Below are positions 10,786-20,432 of a DNA stretch of 64,000 nucleotides, piece after piece (positions within the stretch are counted from its first letter, which is position 1; the number at the start of each line of letters is the position of its first letter). Both the position numbers and the translations under genes were made by a program. The stretch covers positions 367,001 through 431,000 of the forward strand of contig JAJGOT010000470.1 of assembly GCA_022457155.1 (NCBI GenBank), written 5' to 3'. The notes under the pieces were generated by a model that saw only the letters and a list, made by a program, of their open reading frames with translations, had not been told where the DNA came from and searched no databases. The DNA comes from Cladopsammia gracilis (lineage: Eukaryota; Cnidaria; Anthozoa; Scleractinia; Dendrophylliidae).

Positions 10786-11182
10786 TGGTATCATAAGACA
10801 GTCCATAGACAACACAGTTATGACAGCCATTGCTAGCTGTCTGGTGTATGACAACAATAATTATTATAACATTTACATCAACTACTGTAGATGCTGTATA
10901 AACTTATCATAAAATACATCCAATTAATTGCCTTCAACAGCACAATGTTTAGAAGATTGCTCATATGAGATACTGTTCTCAATTGTCACAATAACTTAAT
11001 TAATAAACATGATCAACAGCAAAAAATATTGTCAATCTCAAGCCAAATACAAAATTTAATTGATCACATTGGGGAAAATTATATTCTCTGTTCTGACCTC
11101 CTTCACTTTATTACTCCATTGAGTCCACTCAGCATGTGCCATGCAGTATTAACATTTACTTTATAAAATCATTCACTTCTTA

Positions 11183-11463
11183 GAGCAGTTTTCAATTGAG
11201 TGTGTAAAGAAATTACACAATTGCTTTGGTTTTTCATTGCTACATTTTGTGATTGGCTAAAAAAATTTGCGCCCCTTTCTCAGCCAATCTGAAGTAAAAC
11301 CAAAACCAATCGTGACTTGCTCACATGCGTTTTCCTGTGCTTGGCGCCGCGACATGTAACTGCTTCAAGCTCTGATTGGTTCATTAGATTGTTTACGACT
11401 GCTGTGATTGGTCAGAGTAATTACTTTGGTTTTGCTTTTACCACACTCAATTGAAAACTGCTC
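11183..11463. mobile_element. MITE with 22-bp TIR and TA duplication
   Basis: GAGCAGTTTTCAATTGAGTG and its inverse bound 281 bp, with TA on each side (11181-11182 and 11464-11465). The size and TA target suggest a Tc1/mariner-like non-autonomous element. Confidence 0.75.
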
Positions 11464-11594
11464 TATTATGTTATTCTAATTGTATGACTGAATTGCACAT
11501 TTGATCACACAAAACCGAATTCACACGAATTGATCAGTATATAGTATTTACTCAAAAAGGAACCATAGCCCGAATTTATACTGTTGTAAGTCAA

Positions 11595-11765
11595 TGGTCA
11601 CCATAGCCAAGTGCTGACAGCCGGAAGGTCGGAGGTTCAAGTCACGCTTGGGAACTCCTTTTCTTCCTTTTATTTTTCTTTCTTCTTCGGACTAAACATT
11701 ATGAAAGTGATGTACTGGATTTTTCTTTTTGCGTTTCTCAAAAATCCTTACGTTTGAAAAAATGT
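11595..11765 (+). mobile_element. tRNA-derived SINE
   Basis: The head contains a B-box-like GGTTCAAGTC preceded by an A-box-like TAGCCAAGTGC. The tail ATTATGAAAGTGATGTACT followed by AAAAATCCTTACGTTT is shared with 54405-54600, whose tRNA-like head differs. A shared tail with different heads fits a SINE family. Confidence 0.6.
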
Positions 11766-12144
11766 GCGGAACTACCTGTTAGGAATCGCCTGTATTTTGA
11801 CCGGCACGAGTATAGGCTATGCGTAGCCTCTTGTTAGTTATACGGCCGCCATCTTGGATTTCTGAATTTTTTTAAAACCTCTTAAAAACCATCCAAATCG
11901 ACTCAAAATTAATCAAAACCAATAAATAAACGCTAAATGACGTAAAAATATAAAACTTATAGCAATAAACATTGTTTTTCTTCCCTTTTAGGTACAAATA
12001 TGCAAATTTCAAAAAACATGGCTATCAAAATCTTGTTGCCATGGAAACATCAAGTAAGGTGAACAATAAATTGTCATATGAAATTGTTGCCAGATAAATT
12101 TTAGGAAAAGTCACAAAGTTTGATGGCGTTTGAATACATATTAA

Positions 12145-12698
12145 CCCTCGGACATACAAGGGAGGTGGGGGGGGGGGGGGGAGAGGGTGTGTTTCTCCGA
12201 TATTTTCAAGACCATTTACGATTAGCACATGCCGTTTTCAGTAGCTGTTCATTTATCCTTAAGACACACTTTGGTAAAGTTTGGCAACAGCCGATTTCTA
12301 TGGTAACGAGATATGACGTCAAGCCATTTTTGAATAAAAATGGTGTTTGTCACCTTTTTCAGTGAAAAAAACATATAAAATGCTACCAAAAGCATCAAAA
12401 TGTTTCATTGTATGTTATTTTGCAACTCTAGCAAACAATATTTGCAATTTCTTCATTGTCCCGATAAATTTGAATTTTTAGTAATTTCCAAGATGGCGGC
12501 CGTCTTGGCGGCCATTTTGGATGACGTCACGGACCCCAGCAGCGTCACAAACCATAATATTTACCTTATCTTGTAGAGCACATCGCCGGCTATCTATTAG
12601 ATGTAAAATATTTTCGAAATATTACAACATCGAAAAAAAACCAAGGGCGGGGGCTGCAACAACCCCCCCGTTGTACGTACACCGTGTACGTCCAAGGG
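12145..12698. mobile_element. MITE family B, nearly complete
   Basis: The left end CCCTCGGACATACA follows TTAA (12141-12144). The right end GTACGTCCAAGGG precedes CTAA (12699-12702), a one-base-altered TTAA. The inside has a G-run at 12167-12181 and C-runs at the right, with CCAAGATGGCGGCC in the middle. Confidence 0.8.
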
Positions 12699-12770
12699 CT
12701 AAAGAATTATGAATGTTGAAAGTTAGCGCGGAAACTTTGTGTTCCCCCCCCCAAGGCTGAATAGGGTTAA

Positions 12771-14060
12771 AGACACTACACATTTTGTCCACTTCATTTC
12801 AACACTTTCAGACGAAGCCATACTGGCTACGCTGGATGTTTACTCACTCTACCCTTACACCCCTCAAGAATTAAATAGGGATTCGTGTTATTTCCCACTA
12901 CTACGATGAACATTTTCAGTCAAAACCACATATCCCTAAACAAACTTTAGGGGCGCTTATGACACTGATCTTTAAAGAAAACTCATTCTAATTTAATACC
13001 AAATACTATTTGCAGACCCACGGCATAACAATGGGCACCAAAATGGCGGTGGCTTTCGAAGTCATTTGTATGGCTCTCATCGAAAAACAACCACTCGCAT
13101 CCAACCACTGAAGCCTATATCCTGTGGAAAAGGTTCACCGACGACATATTTTCAGTGTGGACCATGAGAGAAAACGATATCAACGATTTTGTTCAATTCG
13201 ATAACAGCTTCCACCCAACCATTAAATTTGCATGTGAAAGCTCATCTGAACGTATTGTTTTCCTCGACACTGAAGTTTTCAAAGGGCCTCGTTTCGCTGA
13301 ATGAAAAATATTAGATATTGAAACACATTTTAAGGCGACGGAAACTTTCCAATACACGCTTTTCTCTTCATCTCACCCTTTCAGTATTAAGAAGTGTTTT
13401 ATTATAAAGGAGAAACTTTGCTCCTATTGAGAACAAACCCAGTCAAAGCAAAATTCGAGTCCGGCTCAAGCGGGATTTCGAGTTCTGTTTACTTAACAGC
13501 GGTTACCTTCGGGAGCTCGCTGAAAATATTTTGGCTGTAATAAAGTTCTCATTCTCGTACCCAGTCTTTTCAAACGCCAAACGAACATAAGACATTCTCG
13601 TCTCCAGAGCTCAATCAAACGAAACGAGGGTTCTGGGGACGAGAATACGCACACGAAGGGCCTTTTTCTTTCCAGTTTCTGGTACTGAGCAAGCGCAATA
13701 GTACATTAATGCATTGGGTAGGCGCTAACGGATCAGTCTTGGATTTCAAGACATCCGAAAGGCTTTGTTCCCACAGTCCCCCGTATTCCACTAACGAAAC
13801 GAAACGAAACGAGGGCTGGCTCTGGGGAGGAAAATGTAAAGTTCTCAACTAAAAATGCAGCTTGCAACCTGAAATTAAGACATCCTCTAACATTTTGCCA
13901 CTCGTTACAACTTACAATACGGCTTCATCCAATCTTTAAAAAAAAGATTCCCATGAAGCACTGGCACCTCATAGAAGGCAACACGAACCTCTCTCAATTA
14001 TTTCCATACGCTTCTATTGTCACTTATAGAAAATATAAATCGCCTAAAGACTTTCTTGAC
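12771..14060 (+). pseudogene. Penelope-like RT, 3' half (copy A)
   Basis: It continues the RT from 8568. KDTTHFVHF is followed by LATLDVYSLY (motif A), a degraded GITMGTK-like motif B, the catalytic-motif remnant FTDDIFSVW, then a VFLDTEV-like block and the thumb segment HWHLIEGNTNLS. The RT polymerises cDNA in intact PLEs. Stops and frameshifts are frequent, and a 286-bp insert splits it at 13552. It is not functional. Confidence 0.7.
13552..13837. mobile_element. Small insert with 10-bp TSD, MULE- or hAT-like
   Basis: AAAGTTCTCA occurs at 13542-13551 and 13838-13847, and PLE coding sequence is continuous across the site once the insert is ignored. The ends TTCTCGTACCCAG and CTGGGGAGGAAAATG are weakly inverted. 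A 9-10-bp duplication points to a MULE-type element. Confidence 0.7.
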
Positions 14061-14066
14061 AGAGCT

Positions 14067-14553
14067 TGACTTTTCCTAAAATTTATCTGTCAACAATTTT
14101 GTATGACAATTTTTTGATCACGTGACTTGATGTTTCCATGGCAACAAGATTTTGACAGCCATGTTTTTTGAAATTTGCATATTTGTCCTTTGAATGAAGA
14201 AAAACAATATTTATTGGTATAACTTTTATATTTTTACGTCATTTAGCGTTTATTTATTGGTTTTGATTAATTTTGAGTCAATTTGGACGGTTTTTAAGAG
14301 GTTTTAAAAAATTTCAGAAATCCAAGATGGCGGATCCAAGATGGCGGCCGTATAACTAATTACCTAATAACTACGTCATATGACGTCATCATTCCATTGT
14401 GCGGACCGCAAAGGAGACAGTTTCGGACGTACTATGTACCCTCTAAGTTTCATTGTCGTAGCCTTAATGTTCTTGAAGTTACGAAGGGGGGGGCACAATG
14501 TGCCCCCCCCCCCCCAGGCTCAGGAACTCAAAAAAAGCCCAGGCCGAATAGGG
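14067..14553 (-). mobile_element. MITE family A, minus orientation
   Basis: It ends CCCAGGCCGAATAGGG followed by TTAA (14554-14557). It contains CCAAGATGGCGGATCCAAGATGG-type sequence and a G-run/C-run pair at 14486-14516. The far end is cut at the PLE junction near 14067. Confidence 0.7.
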
Positions 14554-14557
14554 TTAA

Positions 14558-14818
14558 TTACGTAACATCAGATCACCGAAAAGACAGTTGCTGGCTCTGT
14601 GAAAATTCTAACAAAACGTCTATGAATCAGAATGTATAAAGACATATTGAACGTTGATTCTTTCATCGGATGCACGACTTTGGACTATCGGAATTTTCTG
14701 TTTATGCGTCAGCAGCCTGATTTTTATTGTTTACTCTTCGATACTTTAAATACCTTCGAGTATTATTTCAGGTTGAAAAAATAACCTGGAATGTTTGGGA
14801 AATGTGCGATGTTTTTTA
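14558..14818. other. Unassigned spacer
   Basis: AT-rich DNA between a MITE end and the copy B repeat. No feature was recognised. Confidence 0.3.
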
Positions 14819-16209
14819 CATGTAGTGATCGCTTGTTTTGCCGATTGTTCTCTTAAAACAAAGAACTGTGATTTTATCGAAGGTATGAATTTTTTTTATT
14901 ACACAGCGTGCAAACATCAATTGAGTTCCCGCGGACTTTTAAGAACCAAAAGGTTTTAAACAAAGAACTAAATATCTATGTATCGTTGAAAATTTGATCA
15001 AAATATGAACACCATTTTAAAAAATATTATGTCAAAGATGTCTCAGTTTCAGCTTGGCAAAAAGACAGGTCGCCCCTTATAAAGGTCAAGACGCCGGGAA
15101 GCCCCTAGGTGGACACCTTAAAATTTGATATCATTTATGTAGAGAGAAAGAATGATACTATGCTTGGAAGAATGGAGATTTTTAAGTTATGTTCTGCTCT
15201 ATGAGAATATTAGCTTACATTTAAGGTCCATTATTTTGACCTTCGTTTATCAGCTTGTCTCGGATGTTATGAGAATTTGTGCAAAAAAACAGTCGTCGTA
15301 TTCTTTGAAAGGACAGCCTCTGGAGAGTAGTTTTAATACAGTTATGAACAGCCCCAACAATTACAATTACAGGTCCCAGTCTTAAATTCAACATAGCGAC
15401 ACCCTCAAGTTGCCCTTGCAAACGAGGCCACGTATGCATACATTACAAGCGAGGTATGTGAGGTTTCCTTTTAGGGCTGCAGGTTGCATAGTGACAGCCA
15501 CAGGTTTGCGAGAGAGAGTCAGTTTAGAAGATTCAGGATGATTGGCTTGAGGTTTCTATTTCTGCATTAACCCTCGGACGTACACGCAAACGTATACCCC
15601 AACCGTGGTACAAGGGGGGAGGTTGTTGTTGCAACCCCCTCTTGGGTTTTTGCGATGTTGCAATATTTCGGAAATATTTGACATCTAATCGATAGCCCGC
15701 GATGTGCTCTACAATATAAGGTAAATATTATGGGTTTTAACGCTGCTGGGGGTCCGTGACGTCATCCAAAATGGCTGCCAAGACGGCCGCCATCTTGGAT
15801 TTCACTAAAAATTCAAATTTATTGAGAAAATGCGGAAATTTCAAATATTGTTTGCTAGAGTTGTAAAATAACATACAATTAAACATTTTGATGCTTTTGG
15901 TAGTATTTTATGTTTTTTCGCTGAAAAAAGGTGAAAAACGTGCATTTTTCTTCAAAAATGGCATGACCACATCTTACTTATGACGTCTTATCTCGTTACC
16001 ATAGCAACCGGTTGTCGCCAAACTTTACCAAAATGTGTCTCAAGGATAAATGAACAGCTACTGAGAACGGCATGTTCTAATCTTAAATGGTCTTGAAAAT
16101 ATCGGAGAAAAACGTAAAGGGGGGGTGGCAACCACCCCCCCTCCCCGCCCCACCCTTGTACGTCCGATGGTTAATGGCTGTGTGTAGCCATGCAGTGTGT
16201 TCTGAAAAA
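14819..16209 (+). repeat. PLE-associated 5' repeat unit, copy B
   Basis: It matches 600-1786 but lacks the middle part (about 1130-1545 of copy A) and is interrupted by the MITE at 15571-16170. It is followed directly by the PLE N-terminal region. Confidence 0.6.
15571..16170. mobile_element. MITE family B, complete, with known empty site
   Basis: CCCTCGGACGTACACG at the left and TTGTACGTCCGATGG at the right are flanked by TTAA (15567-15570 and 16171-16174). Copy A of the host repeat reads CTGCATTAATGGCTGTG uninterrupted at 1741-1757, so insertion duplicated TTAA exactly. Confidence 0.9.
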
Positions 16210-16809
16210 AACTTATTTCTAAAATAACTTAGTTCGTGCGACCCACCAGCTATAGTAAAAGTATCAAGCGACAAGTAAAACGCAAAGCACATAAGATTCA
16301 GTACAAAGAAAATAACGATCGATAATAATTTTATTAAAAATATATCGAATATAACACTTACTGACCATGATAAAGCTTTCCTAAATAATGGCCTGAAATA
16401 CATACCGACCCTTTCCCAACCAGCCTCACATAAAAGTCTTATCTAAGACTTAAATAACTTTACTCGCACAATGCTTTTAAAACTGAATATTTCTTTGCAA
16501 AGTCAAAAAGCAAATCTCATCCGTCCCATGTCAAGTCTACATGGCACGCCACCACAATCTTCAGCGGCATAAGAAAACGTTTTGCAACGCACTAAGTTTG
16601 AGATTGCTACAAGAGTCTTCTTTGATGTAAGACACAATCTCTCAGCCATGCAAAGACAAACACCGAATACGCTTCGCACCAACAAACAAGTAAATATCAA
16701 AAAAGCCGACAAGGGGACAACAACAGTGGTTATGGATACTTTTGACAAAATAGCAGAGGGAAATCAACAACTTTTAGACCAAAAGTTCTACTGGTCCTCT
16801 CGCATCTGA
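16210..16809 (+). pseudogene. Penelope-like RT N-terminal region (copy B)
   Basis: It is nearly the same sequence as 7751-8312. The 16582-16809 frame holds KKADKGTTTVVMDTFDKIAEG and ends at SSRI before unrelated DNA. Upstream frames are broken. Downstream RT motifs are absent, so the copy is truncated at 16809. Confidence 0.65.
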
Positions 16810-16994
16810 TAACATTGTGGTTAGGTCATCCAGGCTAGGTGGTGGGTGGTGTGCGCGCAAGTTTGCCTGATTCAGATCTGTGGGATCAACACATGTTTGT
16901 AAGGCTCCTGTGTGCTGCTTCCCTGGCGTTTCAATTGTAATTTTAACTGTGATTTCGATACTTTGTATGTTATTGCAATGACAAAAGCCTTATC

Positions 16995-17757
16995 AAGTCT
17001 TGATTTTGATCTTAGTTTATCTTTTCTTTTGTGAGAATTTGTGCCAAACACAATCCTGTCCCTGATTAACTTGTCTGAATCCTTGAAAGCACAGTCCCTG
17101 GACAGTAGTTTTAACGAACCGCCTTACCGTGTCCGCCCCGCCCCGCGCGCGGCCGCGGAACCCACACCGGCAAAACACCGGGCTGCAACCCCCCCCCCCC
17201 CCCCCCACCATCATCGCCCACACCCGACCACGCGCCGACGATATGCCGTCCCTTTTCGCCTCACCAAATGAGCAAATAGCTGCACTTTTTCTAATTCTTT
17301 CTTGCTGGTAAGCGGAACACTGAACATCAGTTTCACTTGTTGTCGTCAACGCCCACACGCACCCCCACACCCCCCCCCCCCCCCCGGCAAACCGTCGGCC
17401 CCCCAACCCAACCGGGGACACCGTACCTCGGCTAAATCCATTTTTAAAAGGTTATCCCGCTTCTGAAACCATGTAAAATCCCTGGTCACAGTCTTAAATC
17501 CAACATGGCGACTCTGTCAACTTGCGCGCATGCAAACTAGGCTACCTATGCATTAATTAGAAACGTGCGAATCCAATGTGCATACATTGCAAGCGAGGTA
17601 TGAGGTTTCCTTTTAGGGTTGTAGGTTGTATGGTGACAGCTAGAGGTTTGTGAGAGTCAGTTTAGAAGATTCAGGACGGTTAACTGGCCCGTGTTTTTAT
17701 TTCTGCGTCAATGGCTGTGTATGGCCATTGTGTTCTGAAACGAACTTGATGAGTTCG
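16995..17757 (+). repeat. PLE-associated 5' repeat unit, copy C, with GC-shifted tracts
   Basis: It aligns to copy A from about 1020 to 1786 and continues into the TTCGTGCGACC block to about 17870. Around the C-runs at 17191-17208 and 17371-17387 the sequence is far richer in C and G than copy A, while DNA on either side aligns well. Confidence 0.55.
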
Positions 17758-17904
17758 TGCGACCGACTATCTAGTGAAAGCCTAAAGCCACAAATAAAAC
17801 GCAAAGCACATATACAGTACAAAGAAAATGACGATATCCATAATATTTGCTTTAGATTTAAAATATCATTTACAAGGTTAAAAGTTAAAAGTTAAAAGAA
17901 TAAA

Positions 17905-17941
17905 ACCGAACGTTTTCGACTAATTAAGTCATCATCAGGGT
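17905..17941 (-). ncRNA. Hammerhead-ribozyme-like motif
   Basis: On the minus strand: ACC pairs with the terminal GGU as helix I; the core is the consensus CUGAUGA, then one extra U; helix II GACU/AGUC has a 5-nt loop; then GAAA and the palindrome AACGUU, with UUC as cleavage triplet. No PLE endonuclease is recognisable next to it, so the parent element is unknown. Confidence 0.65.
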
Positions 17942-17944
17942 AAA

Positions 17945-19275
17945 ACTACACAATCATTTAATATTTTTAAGTGATTCTCGATGGGAACAATTTTTCTACG
18001 TAAGAATGAACGTGTTTGTTCAAACTGGAGCTCCACTGTTGGATCGTAAGGCCTTCAAGAATTCTGCGCTTGTGAAAAGATTGGGCTATATAAAGGATTC
18101 GCCGACCAAACTCTTTACAGAGCTAAGCGCATCTCTTCCATCTCCACATCAAAACACTGGAAACAACCTTTCTAAATGCGGGATACCCCAAGCGTTTTAT
18201 TTCTCCCACAGTGAACAGTTTTCTGAAGGATTCATCCGAAGAAGACAACTCGATTCTGAGTTTCCTTTTTGACTTTTTTTTTTTCGGAAAACTAATCAAG
18301 GTTTTCACATAAAATTGAAATCTTCTTTCCAGGTAAAAATGTATCAATGTCCAAAAAGCTGACGCAAGTATCCAAGAACCATTTCACTGACAATGCATAC
18401 TCGTTTATGAACGGATTCGATATCTAAACCAAGAAAGAATTATTCTTACAAATTCACCAGCTTTGTGTTATAACTGAAGACTCCTGCAGGTAAGTGTTTT
18501 ATCGTGTTATTGGACAAGTCCCTACAAAAACAATCAGACAGAAGAACGTTCGTTGTTTATAACTTATAATATTGCAAACGTCGACATGTAAAACACCAAA
18601 CGTGCTCCTGAAAATTACCCTTTTTCCTTTCACCCAATGCACATCATTTTAACTAAAAGATCATCCGGCCTCCACGAAGTGTGTTAGCTAACTACAGGGT
18701 GAGCAGTTTGCTCAAATTGGCTACTTTTTAAGTGTTTGATTTAATTGTATTACGACCGGAAGGGGTCAGTGCCAGAGGGACCGTAAGCGATAATAGTTTA
18801 AAAAGCATTTTTTTAAATAACTTGCACGGTAAGCCAATTTGGTTTTATTTCCCGTTTTGAGCTTCTCTTTTTACCCTGATATGCTTTTGGTCATTTTCTG
18901 ATGTCATGAGAAAAAAACTCTTGAGATGGCTAACCCGAGATCAGGTTATTAATTGCTTATTAAGTGGTTTTATAAAATATTTTTACGTCATGGCGAAAAG
19001 CTTTGCACACTGTCCAAGTTTCATATTCAGGCGTTTCCCCGGGACCCCGAAATAAGACTTAAAATGTTCGGTCTAGGAAGGTTAAAGTAATTTACTGAAA
19101 TTTACTCGAGAGATAACAGCTAGATTATAACAGCATAAGTTTCACTCGTTTGCCCTTCAACTGATTGCGTTAACATTGCTGCTGAAACCAAAAGGAAGAT
19201 CCCGCAAGTACAGTCAGGGCGGCAATGTCAGCTAATTAATTCGTTCCAAAGTTCAAAGTTCTCAATGACGATTAA
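17945..19275. other. Unassigned region before E2
   Basis: An 88-residue frame (18006-18272) has no recognisable motif and a shadow frame overlaps it on the other strand. Nothing else identifiable was found. Confidence 0.3.
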
Positions 19276-19835
19276 GAGCCAGTCCACGAATGAGTCAAGG
19301 ATTTTTGGAAATGGCCAGAAACAACCCTACCTCAAACTTGGTGTGGTGAAAGGTAGTCATAAGCAAGTAATCAAATCGATATTATTTTGTCTTTTAAATC
19401 TCATATGATCACGTGACAGCTAATTAAATTTTGACCCCCCAGGGAGCCAGTTTCGACCATTGAATTTTCTAAAATTAACCAACTTTGCAGGTCCCTGATC
19501 ATAACAAAAGCAGCAGAATGTTTAAATGTAATAACATTTCTTTGCTAGCCAACCCTTCTCCTTTTAAAATATAACAACATTATTCGCAGATTTTGCTTAA
19601 CAGCTGAGAAATAGTTTTGAACAAAGAGGGTGGTTTGGTGGTGCTGAAAAATTACCAAAATTATCCAATTTCAGTTGATGTTTTCGGCCAAAGTGGTCAA
19701 AATTTTTTAACCTTTTATATTCCTAAATATAGTCAGGGTATTGTATTTTCAAAATATCGAAAAACTTCTGCGGGCAAATCACTTTTCAGTTTTGTTCGAG
19801 ATTGTCAAAAATTGACAATTTACTGAAATGGCCAT

Positions 19836-20201
19836 TGTAGCGTCCACTCTAACATCGCTACTTTATTAACTTTAATTCACCGTATCCAGGTCACATAATT
19901 CGTATTCATTCACAAACTTGAACGTGAAAGATTCGCTGAAAGCAAAACAATAAACGATGACTATATTGCACAGTTGAACGAAGTGACATAACTGGCGACT
20001 GAAAAACCGACAAAAATATCGGATACTTACAAGTATTGTGCCTGATAATAACAAAAGGAACTTCTACGAAATAGAAACTAGTTTACACGACTCCATAACA
20101 TGTGCTTCTCACCGTGAGAAAACGCGTCCGCCACATTCTAGGCCTGCGGTCACGGGAGACCACTGGCAACGTCATTTATGAGTCACTTTCTGTCCCGTAC
20201 A
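19836..20201 (-). repeat. BEL 3' LTR
   Basis: It is 366 bp and identical by eye to 27092-27457. In element orientation it begins TGTACGGGAC and ends GGACGCTACA. Confidence 0.95.
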
Positions 20202-20213
20202 CGCTCCCCCCCG
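20202..20213 (-). promoter_or_regulatory. BEL polypurine tract
   Basis: In element orientation CGGGGGGGAGCG lies directly before the 3' LTR, the position of the plus-strand primer in LTR elements. Confidence 0.7.
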
Positions 20214-20432
20214 AAAGACGACTGGGGAGTCTTTCTATCGTAACGCAAACTTGTACTGAACAGACAAAACCTAGTTGGGACCTATTGATCAGTACAAAGT
20301 CTCATGAAAGTTCCGTAAACAACTTAAACTCTTGAATCAGTTTGAACACTTCTTAGTGTCTTTCCTGCATTTTCCGAACTGGTAATGTCAGAATTGTTCC
20401 TCAATGTAACTGATCTCCTGGACACTGCACAT

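Larger units (their letters stand above)
8642..11810. mobile_element. E6: 3.2-kb insert with 11-bp TIR and TA duplication
   Basis: CTCGTGCCGGT at 8642 and ACCGGCACGAG ending at 11810 are flanked by TA (8640-8641 and 11811-11812). They interrupt the family-A MITE between GTAGGTAAT and the GTTATACGGCCGCC block that are near neighbours in other copies. The interior holds the repeats listed separately and no convincing gene. Confidence 0.5.
8573..12766. mobile_element. TTAA composite insert within PLE copy A
   Basis: The left end CCCTATTCAGCCTGGG (after TCAA, a mutated TTAA at 8569-8572) and the right end CCAAGGCTGAATAGGG (followed by TTAA at 12767-12770) bracket 4.19 kb. PLE coding sequence runs up to 8568 and resumes at 12771, so this is one inserted unit. 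Most of its size comes from later insertions: E6 (8642-11810) and a family-B MITE (12145-12698). The remainder is family-A MITE sequence. Confidence 0.75.

Noticed and set aside
11611..11655. Functional tRNA gene at the B-box-like GGTTCAAGTC
   Set aside because: The acceptor stem does not close and the tail is shared with another locus, so it is a SINE head.
17017..17421. 134-residue Gly-rich frame
   Set aside because: It is the reverse read of C-runs and GC-shifted repeat copy C; low-complexity translation, not a protein.
19872..20054. 60-residue frame repeated at 27128-27310
   Set aside because: It is LTR sequence and identical only because the LTRs are identical; no gene is expected there.
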